From an uncultured Alphaproteobacteria bacterium (lineage in GTDB: Bacteria; Pseudomonadota; Alphaproteobacteria; RF32; CAG-239): 64,000 nucleotides of DNA. The stretch spans positions 372,001 to 436,000 of the forward strand of contig CALXPL010000001.1 of assembly GCA_944390275.1 (NCBI GenBank). The letters run 5' to 3'. This document shows, piece after piece, positions 51,039-60,262 of the stretch. Below the pieces are notes generated by a model. It saw only the letters and a list, made by a program, of their open reading frames with translations. It was not told the origin of the DNA and searched no databases. Position numbers and translations under genes: made by a program. The first letter of the stretch is position 1. Each line of letters starts with the position of its first letter.

Positions 51039-52355
51039 TTATGGAAGTAGTGGAGACCATGCCGGGTCTGAAGCATCGGCAGGGGTAACTACCATGCGTT
51101 CGTTGTATCCCGTTAAGTCAATTGTATATAATTTTACCGGTGCGTTGCGGCGTGCTGAGCCTTTTTCTTGGCGGAAGTACATTAATACGCGTCCGTTGGG
51201 TGACCATACCGGTGCTTCAACTAAATAGCCGCTGGCTAATAAGCGTTCTCCGCTTCCGTCCGGGTACATAACTCCGATATAAAATTGTCCGTTTGCCATT
51301 TTGGTGAAGGCAATATAGTCTCCTCTGGGTGACCATACCGGTGTCGCGTATCTTCCTGAACCATGACTGATACGTTGAATATTGCTGCCGTCAGCATCCA
51401 TTACATATAATTGTTGGTTGCCGCCTCGGTCGGAGTTGAAAACAATTTGTTTTCCATCGGGAGAATAACTCGGCGATGTGTCAATGGCATTGGAATTGGT
51501 TAAGCGTTTGGCTTTGTATGTTTCCAAATCCATCTCATAGATATTGGTTTTTCCGTCATTGGCATAACTTAGTAATAATTTCTTGCTATCCGGTGAGAAA
51601 ACCGGTGCAAAAGTCATTCCGGGGAAGTTTCCAATAAGATTTTGTCTTCCGGTTTCAATGTCCAACAAATAAACTTTCGGGATTGTTCCTGAATAGGACA
51701 TATAAGTAATTTTTTGTAAATTTGGTGAGAATCTCGGAGTTAAAACTAATGAAGCCCCAGAAGTTAGAAATTTATGATTCTCTCCGTCTTGATCCATAAT
51801 AGCCAAGCGTTTTATTCTTCGTGTTGCCGGACCTGTTTCTGAGACATAGACAATGCGTGTGTCAAAGTATCCTTTTTCTCCGGTTAATCTTTCGTATATT
51901 GCATCGGCTATAACATGGGCAATGCGACGCCAGTTATCTTTGGTCGTTGTAAATGATTGTCCTTTCATTTGGTTTTCGGCATAAACATCCCATAAGCGCA
52001 TCTCTACTTTTAAGTTTTGAGCATTTACTTCACTAATGGCACTTTGTACCAAGGCATGGGCATTAATGGCTTTCCAATCCGTAAAATTGGGTTGTTCGTT
52101 AATGGATTTTAATTCTTGAATGTAGCTATTATCCGGAATAATGCGGAATAAACCGGAACGTTCTAAGTCGGCAATGACCACTTCTCTTATTTTTTCACCA
52201 TAATCTTCTACCGAATCATTGTTATAAACCATTTCCGGAAAAGCCAAAGGTAGGGGATCTCTAACTGCTCCGCTAACATCTATTTGTAATTCGGCATGGG
52301 CATTCATAATTGGTAAAATTACCAATAATGCCGCGATTATAAGACGTAATTTCAT
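51039..52355 (-). CDS. tolB: Tol-Pal system protein TolB
   Basis: Periplasmic beta-propeller of the Tol-Pal envelope system. 438 residues from ATG 52355 (CGGAGA upstream), with a signal peptide [21 protein letters not shown]. An N-terminal domain precedes propeller repeats such as [20 protein letters not shown] and [20 protein letters not shown]. The frame is open to 52388 but the longer start is poor. Unusual: no tolQ, tolR, tolA or pal is next to it. Confidence 0.95.
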   Translation of the reverse strand: MKLRLIIAALLVILPIMNAHAELQIDVSGAVRDPLPLAFPEMVYNNDSVEDYGEKIREVVIADLERSGLFRIIPDNSYIQELKSINEQPNFTDWKAINAHALVQSAISEVNAQNLKVEMRLWDVYAENQMKGQSFTTTKDNWRRIAHVIADAIYERLTGEKGYFDTRIVYVSETGPATRRIKRLAIMDQDGENHKFLTSGASLVLTPRFSPNLQKITYMSYSGTIPKVYLLDIETGRQNLIGNFPGMTFAPVFSPDSKKLLLSYANDGKTNIYEMDLETYKAKRLTNSNAIDTSPSYSPDGKQIVFNSDRGGNQQLYVMDADGSNIQRISHGSGRYATPVWSPRGDYIAFTKMANGQFYIGVMYPDGSGERLLASGYLVEAPVWSPNGRVLMYFRQEKGSARRNAPVKLYTIDLTGYNERMVVTPADASDPAWSPLLP

Positions 52356-52513
52356 TAATTTTCTCCGCATCGAAATTTTTTGTGTCATGAGTATAGCTAA
52401 AGATGGTTAAAATACAATAAAAACTTATTTTTTTATTTTTTGTATTTTTTTCTTATCTTTTTATTTTTATTCTGTTATTTTGAATATTATTTACTTTATT
52501 GGAATTTGATTTT

Positions 52514-52972
52514 ATGGATATACGTGAATTTAAATCTCTTTTGAAACCCTATCGCGCTATTATTGGTTTTGATTATGGTGCTAAACGTTTGGGTATTGCT
52601 GTTTCTGATTTATTATTGATGACGGCTACTCCTTATAAAATTTTGCAACGTACTTCTTTATCAAAGGATTTTGAAGATATTCAAAAGATTATTCATGAAA
52701 AAGAAGTTGGTGCTATGGTTTTTGGTTTGCCGTTGCAAATGAATGGCGAAGAAGGAGCTATTGCGGCAGAAGTCCGCGATTTTGCCGATAAACTCGGACA
52801 GGTTGTTTCTTTACCTTGTTTCTTTTGGGATGAACGTTTGTCTTCTTCTGCCGTGGAGAATTTTTTGATTAAAGATGTTGATTTATCGCGTGCAAAACGA
52901 AAAAAAGTTCTTGATGCCGGAGCTGCTGCTTATATTTTACAAGGTTTTTTGGATCGTCTGCAACTGGTTTAA
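52514..52972 (+). CDS. ruvX: Holliday junction resolvase-like YqgF/RuvX
   Basis: RNase H-fold nuclease, involved in pre-16S rRNA processing and possibly Holliday junctions. 152 residues from ATG 52514, with FDYGAKRLGIAVSD (catalytic Asp in the first strand, about residue 20), the VFGLPLQMNGEEG loop, FFWDERLSS and the final DAGAAAYILQGFL. Its stop overlaps the stop of the convergent amidase gene. Confidence 0.92.
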   Translation: MDIREFKSLLKPYRAIIGFDYGAKRLGIAVSDLLLMTATPYKILQRTSLSKDFEDIQKIIHEKEVGAMVFGLPLQMNGEEGAIAAEVRDFADKLGQVVSLPCFFWDERLSSSAVENFLIKDVDLSRAKRKKVLDAGAAAYILQGFLDRLQLV

Positions 52973-53682
52973 ACCTTATAAAGGTATGCGGTTTTTTGTA
53001 AAATACTTTTAAAATTTGAGTCCTTCATAAACTCAAAATTTGCGGGTAAGATATTATCGACCAAGTGTTGAATATTCGGGTCAGTTTTAACATATTGCGG
53101 GGCAAAATGGCGACAAAATGCATAAGCAGAAGCCTGTGTTGTTATTTCGTCTTTGGTATCATACCCGATAGTTTGCAATAAATTTTCTATATTGTCTTCT
53201 GGTAGATATTGGTTGGAATTTGGATATAAACCTATTCCTTCTTTGCTTAATTCTTTCCACGGAAAACATAGTCCCGGATCGGCTTTTCTTGTTGGTGCCG
53301 AATCGGAATGTCCGATTATGTTTTCCGGTTTTATGTTGTACTTTTTTATTAAATTTTGTGATAGTCTTATTAAGGCGGATATTTGCTCTTTTTTGTATTC
53401 TGTTTGACCTAATGTTGAGTTTTCTAATTCAATTCCGATGGAACGGTCATTGATGTTTTCTTTGCCTCTCCATGTTCCTATTCCGGCGTGATAGGCTTTA
53501 TCTTTTTCTTTTACAAGTTGGCTGATTTCTCCTCTCTCGGATATATAATAGTGGCAACTCGTTTTGTAATAATTCATCCAATAAAGAAATGTTTTTTTAT
53601 CAAATATATTGCAATGAATTACGAGTAATTCTATGGCACTTTGCCGAGGCTCTCTGTAAGGTAAAAAATCTTCTGTTGTCAT
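52969..53682 (-). CDS. N-acetylmuramoyl-L-alanine amidase (AmpD/AmiD-type)
   Basis: Amidase_2 family zinc hydrolase cutting the peptide from muramic acid in recycled or turnover peptidoglycan. 237 residues. Zinc ligands: H in LLVIHCNIF, H in IGHSDSAPTRKADPG, with the catalytic YHAGIG and SIGIELENS segments. No signal peptide, so it is probably cytosolic and AmpD-like. It overlaps the djlA-like gene by four bases. Confidence 0.88.
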   Translation of the reverse strand: MTTEDFLPYREPRQSAIELLVIHCNIFDKKTFLYWMNYYKTSCHYYISERGEISQLVKEKDKAYHAGIGTWRGKENINDRSIGIELENSTLGQTEYKKEQISALIRLSQNLIKKYNIKPENIIGHSDSAPTRKADPGLCFPWKELSKEGIGLYPNSNQYLPEDNIENLLQTIGYDTKDEITTQASAYAFCRHFAPQYVKTDPNIQHLVDNILPANFEFMKDSNFKSILQKTAYLYKV

Positions 53683-54848
53683 ATTTTACGGCTCTTCATT
53701 ATGTGTTGATAGGCATTATTTATTTCGGCCATTTTTAAAGTGTATCTTTCTATTTCTGAAGCTGTTCCTCCGTGTGCTTGAATGTTGTCGGGATGCCATT
53801 TGATAATTAATTCTTTCCAACGAGCTTTAATTTCATCATTTCCGGAATTTGGTGAAATTTCTAATATGTCATAGTATTCTTGTAAAGGCGAATTTGATGA
53901 AGGGCGCGGTTTGTAATGTTCGTGAATCAGCTCAAAATTACCGTCAGGGAGCTCAATTATATAGGCAACGGTTTTTAAAATACCTAATTGTTCCGAATGT
54001 ATCATTCCATCTGCGGCGGCTATTTTGAATAAATTTTCAATTATGTTTTCTTTTAATTCTAAATTGTCTTTGGCTATTAGTTTTAATTGTTTGGCAAAAC
54101 GTTCATATCCTTCGGGGCTTTTTTTAGCTTTGTTGTAGATATCTGCTATTTTGCTGTTTTCTTCGTAATTTAATTCAAACATTTTTTTAAAAATGCGTAT
54201 TTCATTTTCGCTGACAACTCCATCGGCTTTTGATATTTTTGCGGCTAAACCGGCCATGGCTTGTATAAATGAAAAGTGTTTGGCCTCACTGGAGTGAAGA
54301 TAAAATTTCATTAAGTTTAAATTTGACCAGAATTTGTTGATAAATTTGAGATTAATTTTCTTTTTATTGTTGCCGAAGCGGTAGTTATCACAGAAAAAGC
54401 CTATGACAACTCCGATAAATATTAAAATATTGCTCTTAAAGCTGTATCCGATAATGGCACCGAGGATTTTGCACCAATGCTGGTTCCAAAAACTTTCAAA
54501 AATGCTGCGAAATCTTCCTGACCAGCGGTTTTCAGGCATGTCAAAAATAAAATGTCCTAAGATAAATAGTATTATAAATCCATAAAAACCGAAGGTAAGA
54601 CTTCCGAGAAGTCCGCCCCAGATAACACCGAAGACATTATTTTCTATACGGTTATAATATTTATAATATCGGTAGGGGAGGAGTAGGCGAATATTATCAT
54701 CTATATTGCTTAAATATTGCTTGATAAGTTTGCGGACAAGAGTACGGTCTATAAGCATATGTCCTAAAAACATTCCCCATAAAAAACCGTTGGCTCCGCC
54801 TAAGCGCAGGCCTATAATTGCCAATGTTAATTTGCCTATCGGGAACAT
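53679..54848 (-). CDS. djlA: DjlA-like membrane protein with TerB and J domains
   Basis: 389 residues, longer than the 271 of E. coli DjlA. The N-terminal half has several hydrophobic segments (about residues 5-30, 75-100, 130-150). A TerB-like helical domain follows (AKISKADGVVSENEIRIFKKMF, about 205-300). The C-terminal J domain has the HPD motif in IIKWHPDNIQ, so it should stimulate Hsp70 at the membrane. It sits in the envelope-related part of the deo operon. Confidence 0.85.
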   Translation of the reverse strand: MFPIGKLTLAIIGLRLGGANGFLWGMFLGHMLIDRTLVRKLIKQYLSNIDDNIRLLLPYRYYKYYNRIENNVFGVIWGGLLGSLTFGFYGFIILFILGHFIFDMPENRWSGRFRSIFESFWNQHWCKILGAIIGYSFKSNILIFIGVVIGFFCDNYRFGNNKKKINLKFINKFWSNLNLMKFYLHSSEAKHFSFIQAMAGLAAKISKADGVVSENEIRIFKKMFELNYEENSKIADIYNKAKKSPEGYERFAKQLKLIAKDNLELKENIIENLFKIAAADGMIHSEQLGILKTVAYIIELPDGNFELIHEHYKPRPSSNSPLQEYYDILEISPNSGNDEIKARWKELIIKWHPDNIQAHGGTASEIERYTLKMAEINNAYQHIMKSRKI

Positions 54849-54914
54849 TTTTACCTCTTTTGCTGTCTTTTCTTTTGGCGATGATAGTTTATTTTCCTCA
54901 ATTAATAAAGAGGA

Positions 54915-55676
54915 TTATAATCTTATGGTTGATAACTCCACGGGAAAGTCTGAAGGAAATTCTATTTTTCCTTGATGTGTATCTCGGCGGTAGCTATAGT
55001 ATTGTTCTTCATTGGTATAGGTGTCTTCTTTACAAGCTACTCTGTTGGAAATTCCCAAGTTGTTTAATTTGTCTTCTATGTATTCGCTTAAATCCAGAAG
55101 ATAGTGATTTTCACGAATACTTGCTTTGAAGTATTTTTGATTATGTTTGTTTTGGGCTAAAAATTGGTTGTAAACATCTTCTCCGACTTCAAAAGATTTT
55201 TGTTGTATGCATGGTCCTATTGCCGCGGCTATATGCTCTTTTTCTGCTCCGACATCTAACATCATCTGAACCGTGTTTTCTATTATGCCGGAATAGGCTC
55301 CTCGCCATCCGGCATGAGCGGCTCCAATTACTCCGTTTTTATAATCAGCGAAAAGTACCGGTGCGCAGTCTGCCGTTCCGATACTTAATAAAATATTCGG
55401 TTCTTTGGTAACGGCTCCGTCGGCTTCAATTTCATTTTGACTTGCTTGGGTTATATAGACGCATTTGTTGCTTATTCCTTGTTTCAGACGCAGTAAGTTT
55501 TTATATTCCAAGCCGAAATGTTTTGTTATGATGGCACAATTTTTTTGAATATTTTCAAAAGAATCTCGTGATTTAAAATTCGCGTTTAAACTGGCATATT
55601 TTCCAATAGAAACACCATCGTTTCTTCCAAAAAAACAATGCTTATCCTGTGGTAAATTTGGGGCGTACCATGTCAT
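54915..55676 (-). CDS. pgeF: Peptidoglycan editing factor PgeF (laccase-domain protein)
   Basis: YlmD/YfiH family, known to hydrolyse mis-incorporated muramyl peptides and to act on purine nucleosides. 253 residues with IGTADCAPVLFAD, AAHAGWRGAYSG and AAIGPCIQQ metal-site motifs (about residues 98-160). Its place directly after deoB, with a one-base overlap, fits nucleoside metabolism. Confidence 0.92.
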   Translation of the reverse strand: MTWYAPNLPQDKHCFFGRNDGVSIGKYASLNANFKSRDSFENIQKNCAIITKHFGLEYKNLLRLKQGISNKCVYITQASQNEIEADGAVTKEPNILLSIGTADCAPVLFADYKNGVIGAAHAGWRGAYSGIIENTVQMMLDVGAEKEHIAAAIGPCIQQKSFEVGEDVYNQFLAQNKHNQKYFKASIRENHYLLDLSEYIEDKLNNLGISNRVACKEDTYTNEEQYYSYRRDTHQGKIEFPSDFPVELSTIRL

Positions 55677-56869
55677 TATAAAAAACTCTTTCCGTATTTA
55701 AATGGGGGGATTTTGAAATAGTCGGCAACCGTTTGTCCTAAATCGGCATAAGTTTCCCTTTGTCCGATATCTTCAGGAGTGACTTTTTTGCCGAACATGA
55801 TTACGGGAACTTGTTCTCGTGTGTGATCTGTGCCTTTATAGGTTGGGTCATTTCCGTGGTCGGCTGTTATAAAAACTATGTCGTCTTCTTGTAAAAGGGT
55901 TTCTATTTCGGCTAGTCTGGAATCGAAATATTCCAACCCTTGTGCGTAACCTTCTACATTGCGGCGATGTCCCCATAACATGTCAAAATCTTCAAAATTT
56001 GTAAAAATCAAACTTCCTTCTTTGGCGGTTTTTATTTCTTTTAGTGTTAAATTCCATAATTCTTCAAGCCCACTTCCATGTACTTCCTTGCTTATTCCTC
56101 GATGTGCGTAGATATCGTTTATGGCTCCTATGCCGATTACTTGTTTTCCTTCTTTTTTTAGTCTATCTAATAGAGTTTCTCCAAAAGGTTCTGCCGTAAA
56201 ATCTCTTCTTCTTGATGTTCTGGTAAATTCTCCGCTTTTTTCTCCAATGAACGGACGCGCAATAATTCTTCCGATGTTGTAAGGTTTTACTTGTTCGTAA
56301 GCTATTTTACAAAGTTCATACAGACGTTCTGTTCCAAAATATTTTTCGTGTGCCGCTATTTGAATGTTGCTGTCTGCTGATGTATAAAAAATAGGCAAGC
56401 CGCTTTTTATGTGTTCTTCTCCCAATTCTTGTATGATTACTGTTCCGGAAGCGGCTTTGTTTCCTAAAATACCTTTGATGTTACCCTGGCGACATATTTC
56501 TTTGATTAATTCTTCCGGAAAAGAGGGATATTCCGGAGGGAAATGTCCCCAGCCTTTTAAATTCGGTAAACAGGCCATTTCCCAATGTCCAGATACGGTA
56601 TCCTTATCTTTGCTGATTTCAGACATATGTCCGTGTTTTGCATATATTGTGGTAAAGCCTTTGGTTGCTTTTTCTAGCGTATAGTGGCAGTTTGATGCCG
56701 CTTCTGCACTTTCTAGCAATCCGAGACTTTGCAGATAAGGAATTTTTAGGTTTGGATAGCGTTGTACAATGTGGCCAAAGGTGTTTGCTCCTTCGTTATC
56801 AAAATCCTTCGCATCTTTGGCTCCGCCGATACCAAAAGAATCCATCATTAAAATTATGGCTCGTCCCAT
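55676..56869 (-). CDS. deoB: Phosphopentomutase
   Basis: Interconverts (deoxy)ribose 1-phosphate and 5-phosphate. 397 residues, with the manganese-site DSFGIGGAKDAKDF (about residues 9-22), SGHWEMA and FITADHGNDPTYKGTDHTREQ. It follows deoA by 11 bases. Confidence 0.96.
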   Translation of the reverse strand: MGRAIILMMDSFGIGGAKDAKDFDNEGANTFGHIVQRYPNLKIPYLQSLGLLESAEAASNCHYTLEKATKGFTTIYAKHGHMSEISKDKDTVSGHWEMACLPNLKGWGHFPPEYPSFPEELIKEICRQGNIKGILGNKAASGTVIIQELGEEHIKSGLPIFYTSADSNIQIAAHEKYFGTERLYELCKIAYEQVKPYNIGRIIARPFIGEKSGEFTRTSRRRDFTAEPFGETLLDRLKKEGKQVIGIGAINDIYAHRGISKEVHGSGLEELWNLTLKEIKTAKEGSLIFTNFEDFDMLWGHRRNVEGYAQGLEYFDSRLAEIETLLQEDDIVFITADHGNDPTYKGTDHTREQVPVIMFGKKVTPEDIGQRETYADLGQTVADYFKIPPFKYGKSFL

Positions 56870-56880
56870 CTTTTACTCCT

Positions 56881-58194
56881 TTATTTAATTTTTTTGATTA
56901 TCGGATTATGCAATTTTTTGATTGGAGAAGAGCTTAAACGGATACATAAACGTAGTTCTCTGGCGGCTTGTTCATAATCAATTTCACTTTGAGCGTGAAT
57001 TATGGCTATGGGTTTATTTTTGCTTAAATAATCTCCGATTTGGCAAAATTCACTGAAACCGGTTGCATAATCAAGCGTTTGTTCTGGACGTATTCTTCCG
57101 CCTTTTAGTCCGATGATACTTAATCCGACATTTCTTGTTAACATTGATTGTACATATCCTTCTGTTTCTGCATAAACAGGACGTATGATTGCCGCTTGGG
57201 GAAGATATTTTTCGGGGTGTTCACAAAAATCTTTAGGTCCACCTAACAGTGTAACCATTTCTTGAAATTTTTGAAGTGCTCTGCCGCTTTTTAATGCTTG
57301 TTCCAGTTTTTCTTTAGCCTGTGTCAGATTTTTTGCCAGTTTTGATAAAACCAGAGCTTCTCCGCAAAGTTCCATCGTTATTTCGTATAAACGTGTATCG
57401 ATATTTTGACCTTTTAAAAATTCTACGGCTTCTTGGACTTCAAGTGCGTTACCAACATTGCGTCCCAATACCTGATTCATGTCTGTAACTATGGCGATGG
57501 TTTTTGTTTTGGCCTGATTAGCCACTTTAACTATGGTTTCTGCTAATTCAACGGCCTCTTTTTTATGTTCCATAAAGGCTCCGTTCCCGCATTTCAAATC
57601 CATTATTAAATATTTTAATCCTGCGGCAAGTTTTTTTGATAAAATAGAAGCCGTAATTAAAGGAATTGATTCAACGGTACCGCAAACATCTCTTATAGCG
57701 TATATTTTTTTGTCTGCCGGTGCTAGATTTTTGGTTTGACCAATTATCGCACAGCCAACGTGTTTAACTGTTTTTTTGAACAAAGTGTTGTTCGGGGAGG
57801 TGTTGTATCCCGGAATCGAATCGAATTTATCCAATGTTCCTCCCGTATGTCCCAATCCTCGTCCCGAAATCATCGGTACATAGGCTCCACATGCGGCTAA
57901 CAAGGGAGCTAACATTAAACTGATTTTATCTCCGACTCCACCGGTTGAATGTTTATCGATTATCGGTCCTTTTATGTCTGACCATTCTAAAACTTCACCC
58001 GAATCTCTCATTGCTTTAGTCAAATAACTGATTTCATTGCTGTTTAAGCCGTTTAAACATATTGCCATGGTTAATGCGGCGGTTTGCCCTTCGCTGATTT
58101 TTCCCTGAGTGATGCCTTCTATAAAATACTCAATTTCTTCTTTACTTAGGCTATGTTTATTACGTTTTTTACGGATGATTTCTTGTGGCAACAT
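56881..58194 (-). CDS. deoA: Thymidine phosphorylase
   Basis: Releases thymine and deoxyribose 1-phosphate from thymidine. 437 residues with KHSTGGVGDKISL (phosphate site), SGRGLGHTGGTLDKFDSIPGYN and MDLKCGNGAFM. One base after deoC. A related pyrimidine-nucleoside phosphorylase is possible, but length and motifs fit DeoA. Confidence 0.95.
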   Translation of the reverse strand: MLPQEIIRKKRNKHSLSKEEIEYFIEGITQGKISEGQTAALTMAICLNGLNSNEISYLTKAMRDSGEVLEWSDIKGPIIDKHSTGGVGDKISLMLAPLLAACGAYVPMISGRGLGHTGGTLDKFDSIPGYNTSPNNTLFKKTVKHVGCAIIGQTKNLAPADKKIYAIRDVCGTVESIPLITASILSKKLAAGLKYLIMDLKCGNGAFMEHKKEAVELAETIVKVANQAKTKTIAIVTDMNQVLGRNVGNALEVQEAVEFLKGQNIDTRLYEITMELCGEALVLSKLAKNLTQAKEKLEQALKSGRALQKFQEMVTLLGGPKDFCEHPEKYLPQAAIIRPVYAETEGYVQSMLTRNVGLSIIGLKGGRIRPEQTLDYATGFSEFCQIGDYLSKNKPIAIIHAQSEIDYEQAARELRLCIRLSSSPIKKLHNPIIKKIK

Positions 58195-58195
58195 G

Positions 58196-58936
58196 TTAGT
58201 ATCCTCTTTCTATTGTCGTGATTAAGTCGTTTAAAAGTGAGCTGGCTCCAATACGAAATGTTTGGGGGGTAACCCATTTCTCGCCCATAATGCTTTCGGC
58301 TAAAATCAGATATTTTTTTGCATCTTCAAGTGTCTTGATTCCTCCAGATGCTTTAAATCCGATGTTTCGCCTTCCCGATGATATGTTTTCTAAAATTAAA
58401 TTTGCGGCTTCCGGTGTGGCGGAAACCGGTGTTTTGCCTGTTGAGGTTTTTATAAAGTTTACTTCGTTTTCCATGCATAATTGACAGGCTTGCGTTATTA
58501 ATGACGGTTTTGCCAAGATTCCGCTTTCAATTATGATTTTTATGGTTTTTCCTATTGTTTTATTGGCTTTATTAATAATTTCAAAAAATTTTAGGCAACT
58601 GTTTTTATCTTGAGCAATTAATGCTTGATAGGGCAGGACAATATCAAGTTCATCGGCTCCGTTGTTTACGGCAATTTCTATTTCTTTAATGAGTTCTTTA
58701 AAATCTGTTCCTCCCGCAGGAAAATTAACAACGGTGGCTACTTTTATGGAATCACCTTCAAGCAATTTCTTTGCTAAGGGAACGAATCGCGAATAGACAC
58801 ATACGGCTGCGACGTTTCCGTAAGGAGTACGTGCCGTTGTGCATAATTTTTCAATTCGACCACTGTTGTCGTCGTCATTTAGCGATGTTAAATCAAGCAG
58901 TTTTATAAGTTTTTTTGCGGCACTACTGTTATCCAT
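58196..58936 (-). CDS. deoC: Deoxyribose-phosphate aldolase
   Basis: Cleaves deoxyribose 5-phosphate to glyceraldehyde 3-phosphate and acetaldehyde. 246 residues. The Schiff-base lysine lies in NFIKTSTGKT (about residue 165) and a second lysine in GFKASGGIKTLEDA. It overlaps the PNP gene by eight bases. Confidence 0.96.
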   Translation of the reverse strand: MDNSSAAKKLIKLLDLTSLNDDDNSGRIEKLCTTARTPYGNVAAVCVYSRFVPLAKKLLEGDSIKVATVVNFPAGGTDFKELIKEIEIAVNNGADELDIVLPYQALIAQDKNSCLKFFEIINKANKTIGKTIKIIIESGILAKPSLITQACQLCMENEVNFIKTSTGKTPVSATPEAANLILENISSGRRNIGFKASGGIKTLEDAKKYLILAESIMGEKWVTPQTFRIGASSLLNDLITTIERGY

Positions 58937-59747
58937 TATCTTTATCCCGAATATATGTTTTTATTAAAATATTTAGTTTTTCAGCCGCTTGCGCCGCTTG
59001 AGCCAACGTTTCTTCATGGCTTTGTTTTTGCTCTTGGATGCCTGTTCCGAGATTGGTTATAACTGAAATTCCGAGAACTTTCATGCCCGAGTGTACGGCA
59101 CATATGACCTCCGGAACGGTTGACATTCCAACCGCATCGGCACCTAATACTTGCAGAGCTTTTATTTCTGCCGAAGTTTCAAAGCAGGGACCCAACATCA
59201 TCATATAGGTTCCTTCAAATAGTTTTATCTTTTGAGTTTTTGCTATTTTTTTTATTTTTTCTCTTATTGAAGATGTATAAGCATCACTCATATCCGGAAA
59301 GCGTGGTCCGTATTTTTCGTTGTTTGGACCGATTAGCGGGTTGGGAATGTTTAAATTGATATGGTCTTTAATGAGCATTAAACTTCCTGCCGGCATATCT
59401 TTGTGAAGCGAACCTGCTGCATTGGTTACAATTAGTTCTTCTATTCCGATTTGTCGAAAAGCACTTATTATCGTGTTTATGCTTGAAGCGGGATGTCCTT
59501 CATAAAGGTGTACGCGACCTTGCATACATAGTACTTCTTTGCCTTCTAACTCTCCGATGATGAGTTGTCCTTTATGTCCGCTTACCGTGGATACCGGAAA
59601 TCCATCTATTTTATTGTAGGGAATAATTTGCGGAGACTTTATTGAATTTCCTAAATTTCCAAGTCCTGTTCCCAAAATAATTCCCGTGCGTGGTTTATAT
59701 TTTCCAAGACGTTGTGAAATTTGTGTTGCGATTTTTTCGATGTTCAT
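58929..59747 (-). CDS. punA: Purine nucleoside phosphorylase, trimeric type
   Basis: Phosphorolysis of (deoxy)inosine and (deoxy)guanosine. 272 residues from ATG 59747 (MNIEKIATQ), with GIILGTGLGNLG, VSGHKGQLI, QGRVHLYEGH and GMSTVPEVICAVH. The frame continues upstream into cdd, so a longer start is rejected. It belongs to the low-molecular-mass trimeric family, not the hexameric DeoD. Confidence 0.93.
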   Translation of the reverse strand: MNIEKIATQISQRLGKYKPRTGIILGTGLGNLGNSIKSPQIIPYNKIDGFPVSTVSGHKGQLIIGELEGKEVLCMQGRVHLYEGHPASSINTIISAFRQIGIEELIVTNAAGSLHKDMPAGSLMLIKDHINLNIPNPLIGPNNEKYGPRFPDMSDAYTSSIREKIKKIAKTQKIKLFEGTYMMMLGPCFETSAEIKALQVLGADAVGMSTVPEVICAVHSGMKVLGISVITNLGTGIQEQKQSHEETLAQAAQAAEKLNILIKTYIRDKDNG

Positions 59748-60145
59748 TTTTTTAATTCCTTTGCTGTGAAATTTAAAGGAAGCATATCTTTGATGTGATA
59801 ACTTGCTTGTATGCCCGATTTGTTGGCTAAATGTATCAGACTGTTCGAATCTGAAAATTCTTGAATCCTCTGTAAGCAGGCTCCACAAGGTTTGATTAAT
59901 TCTTGACTATCGGCTAAAATTAAAATTTCAGATATCTTTTTATCTCCGTTGCTTATCATGGCTGAGATTGCTCCTGCCTCCGCACAGGTTCCGCATGGGT
60001 AAGAGATGTTTTCAACATTGCACCCTTTATAAAAATTTCCTTCACTGCTGAGAATCGATGCTCCGACTTTGAAGTGCGAGTATGGGGCGTAAGCGTTTTG
60101 AAAGGCTTTTTCTGCTTCTTTTAACAACTTTTGAAGGCTATTCAT
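59744..60145 (-). CDS. cdd: Cytidine deaminase
   Basis: Deaminates (deoxy)cytidine to (deoxy)uridine. 133 residues from ATG 60145, or 138 from a GTG at 60160. Zinc site: CNVENISYPCGTCAEAGAI with the catalytic Glu and PCGACLQ. It is the first gene of the minus-strand salvage run. Confidence 0.95.
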   Translation of the reverse strand: MNSLQKLLKEAEKAFQNAYAPYSHFKVGASILSSEGNFYKGCNVENISYPCGTCAEAGAISAMISNGDKKISEILILADSQELIKPCGACLQRIQEFSDSNSLIHLANKSGIQASYHIKDMLPLNFTAKELKK

Positions 60146-60262
60146 TGTTTTTTCTTTCACTATCTTGATGTTCTATTAATCAATTTTTATGCTTTGTGTT
60201 ATATATTAGTGGTAATTTTAAAAAAAACAATTAACATAAGCAGATGATGTAGGAGAAATTTT

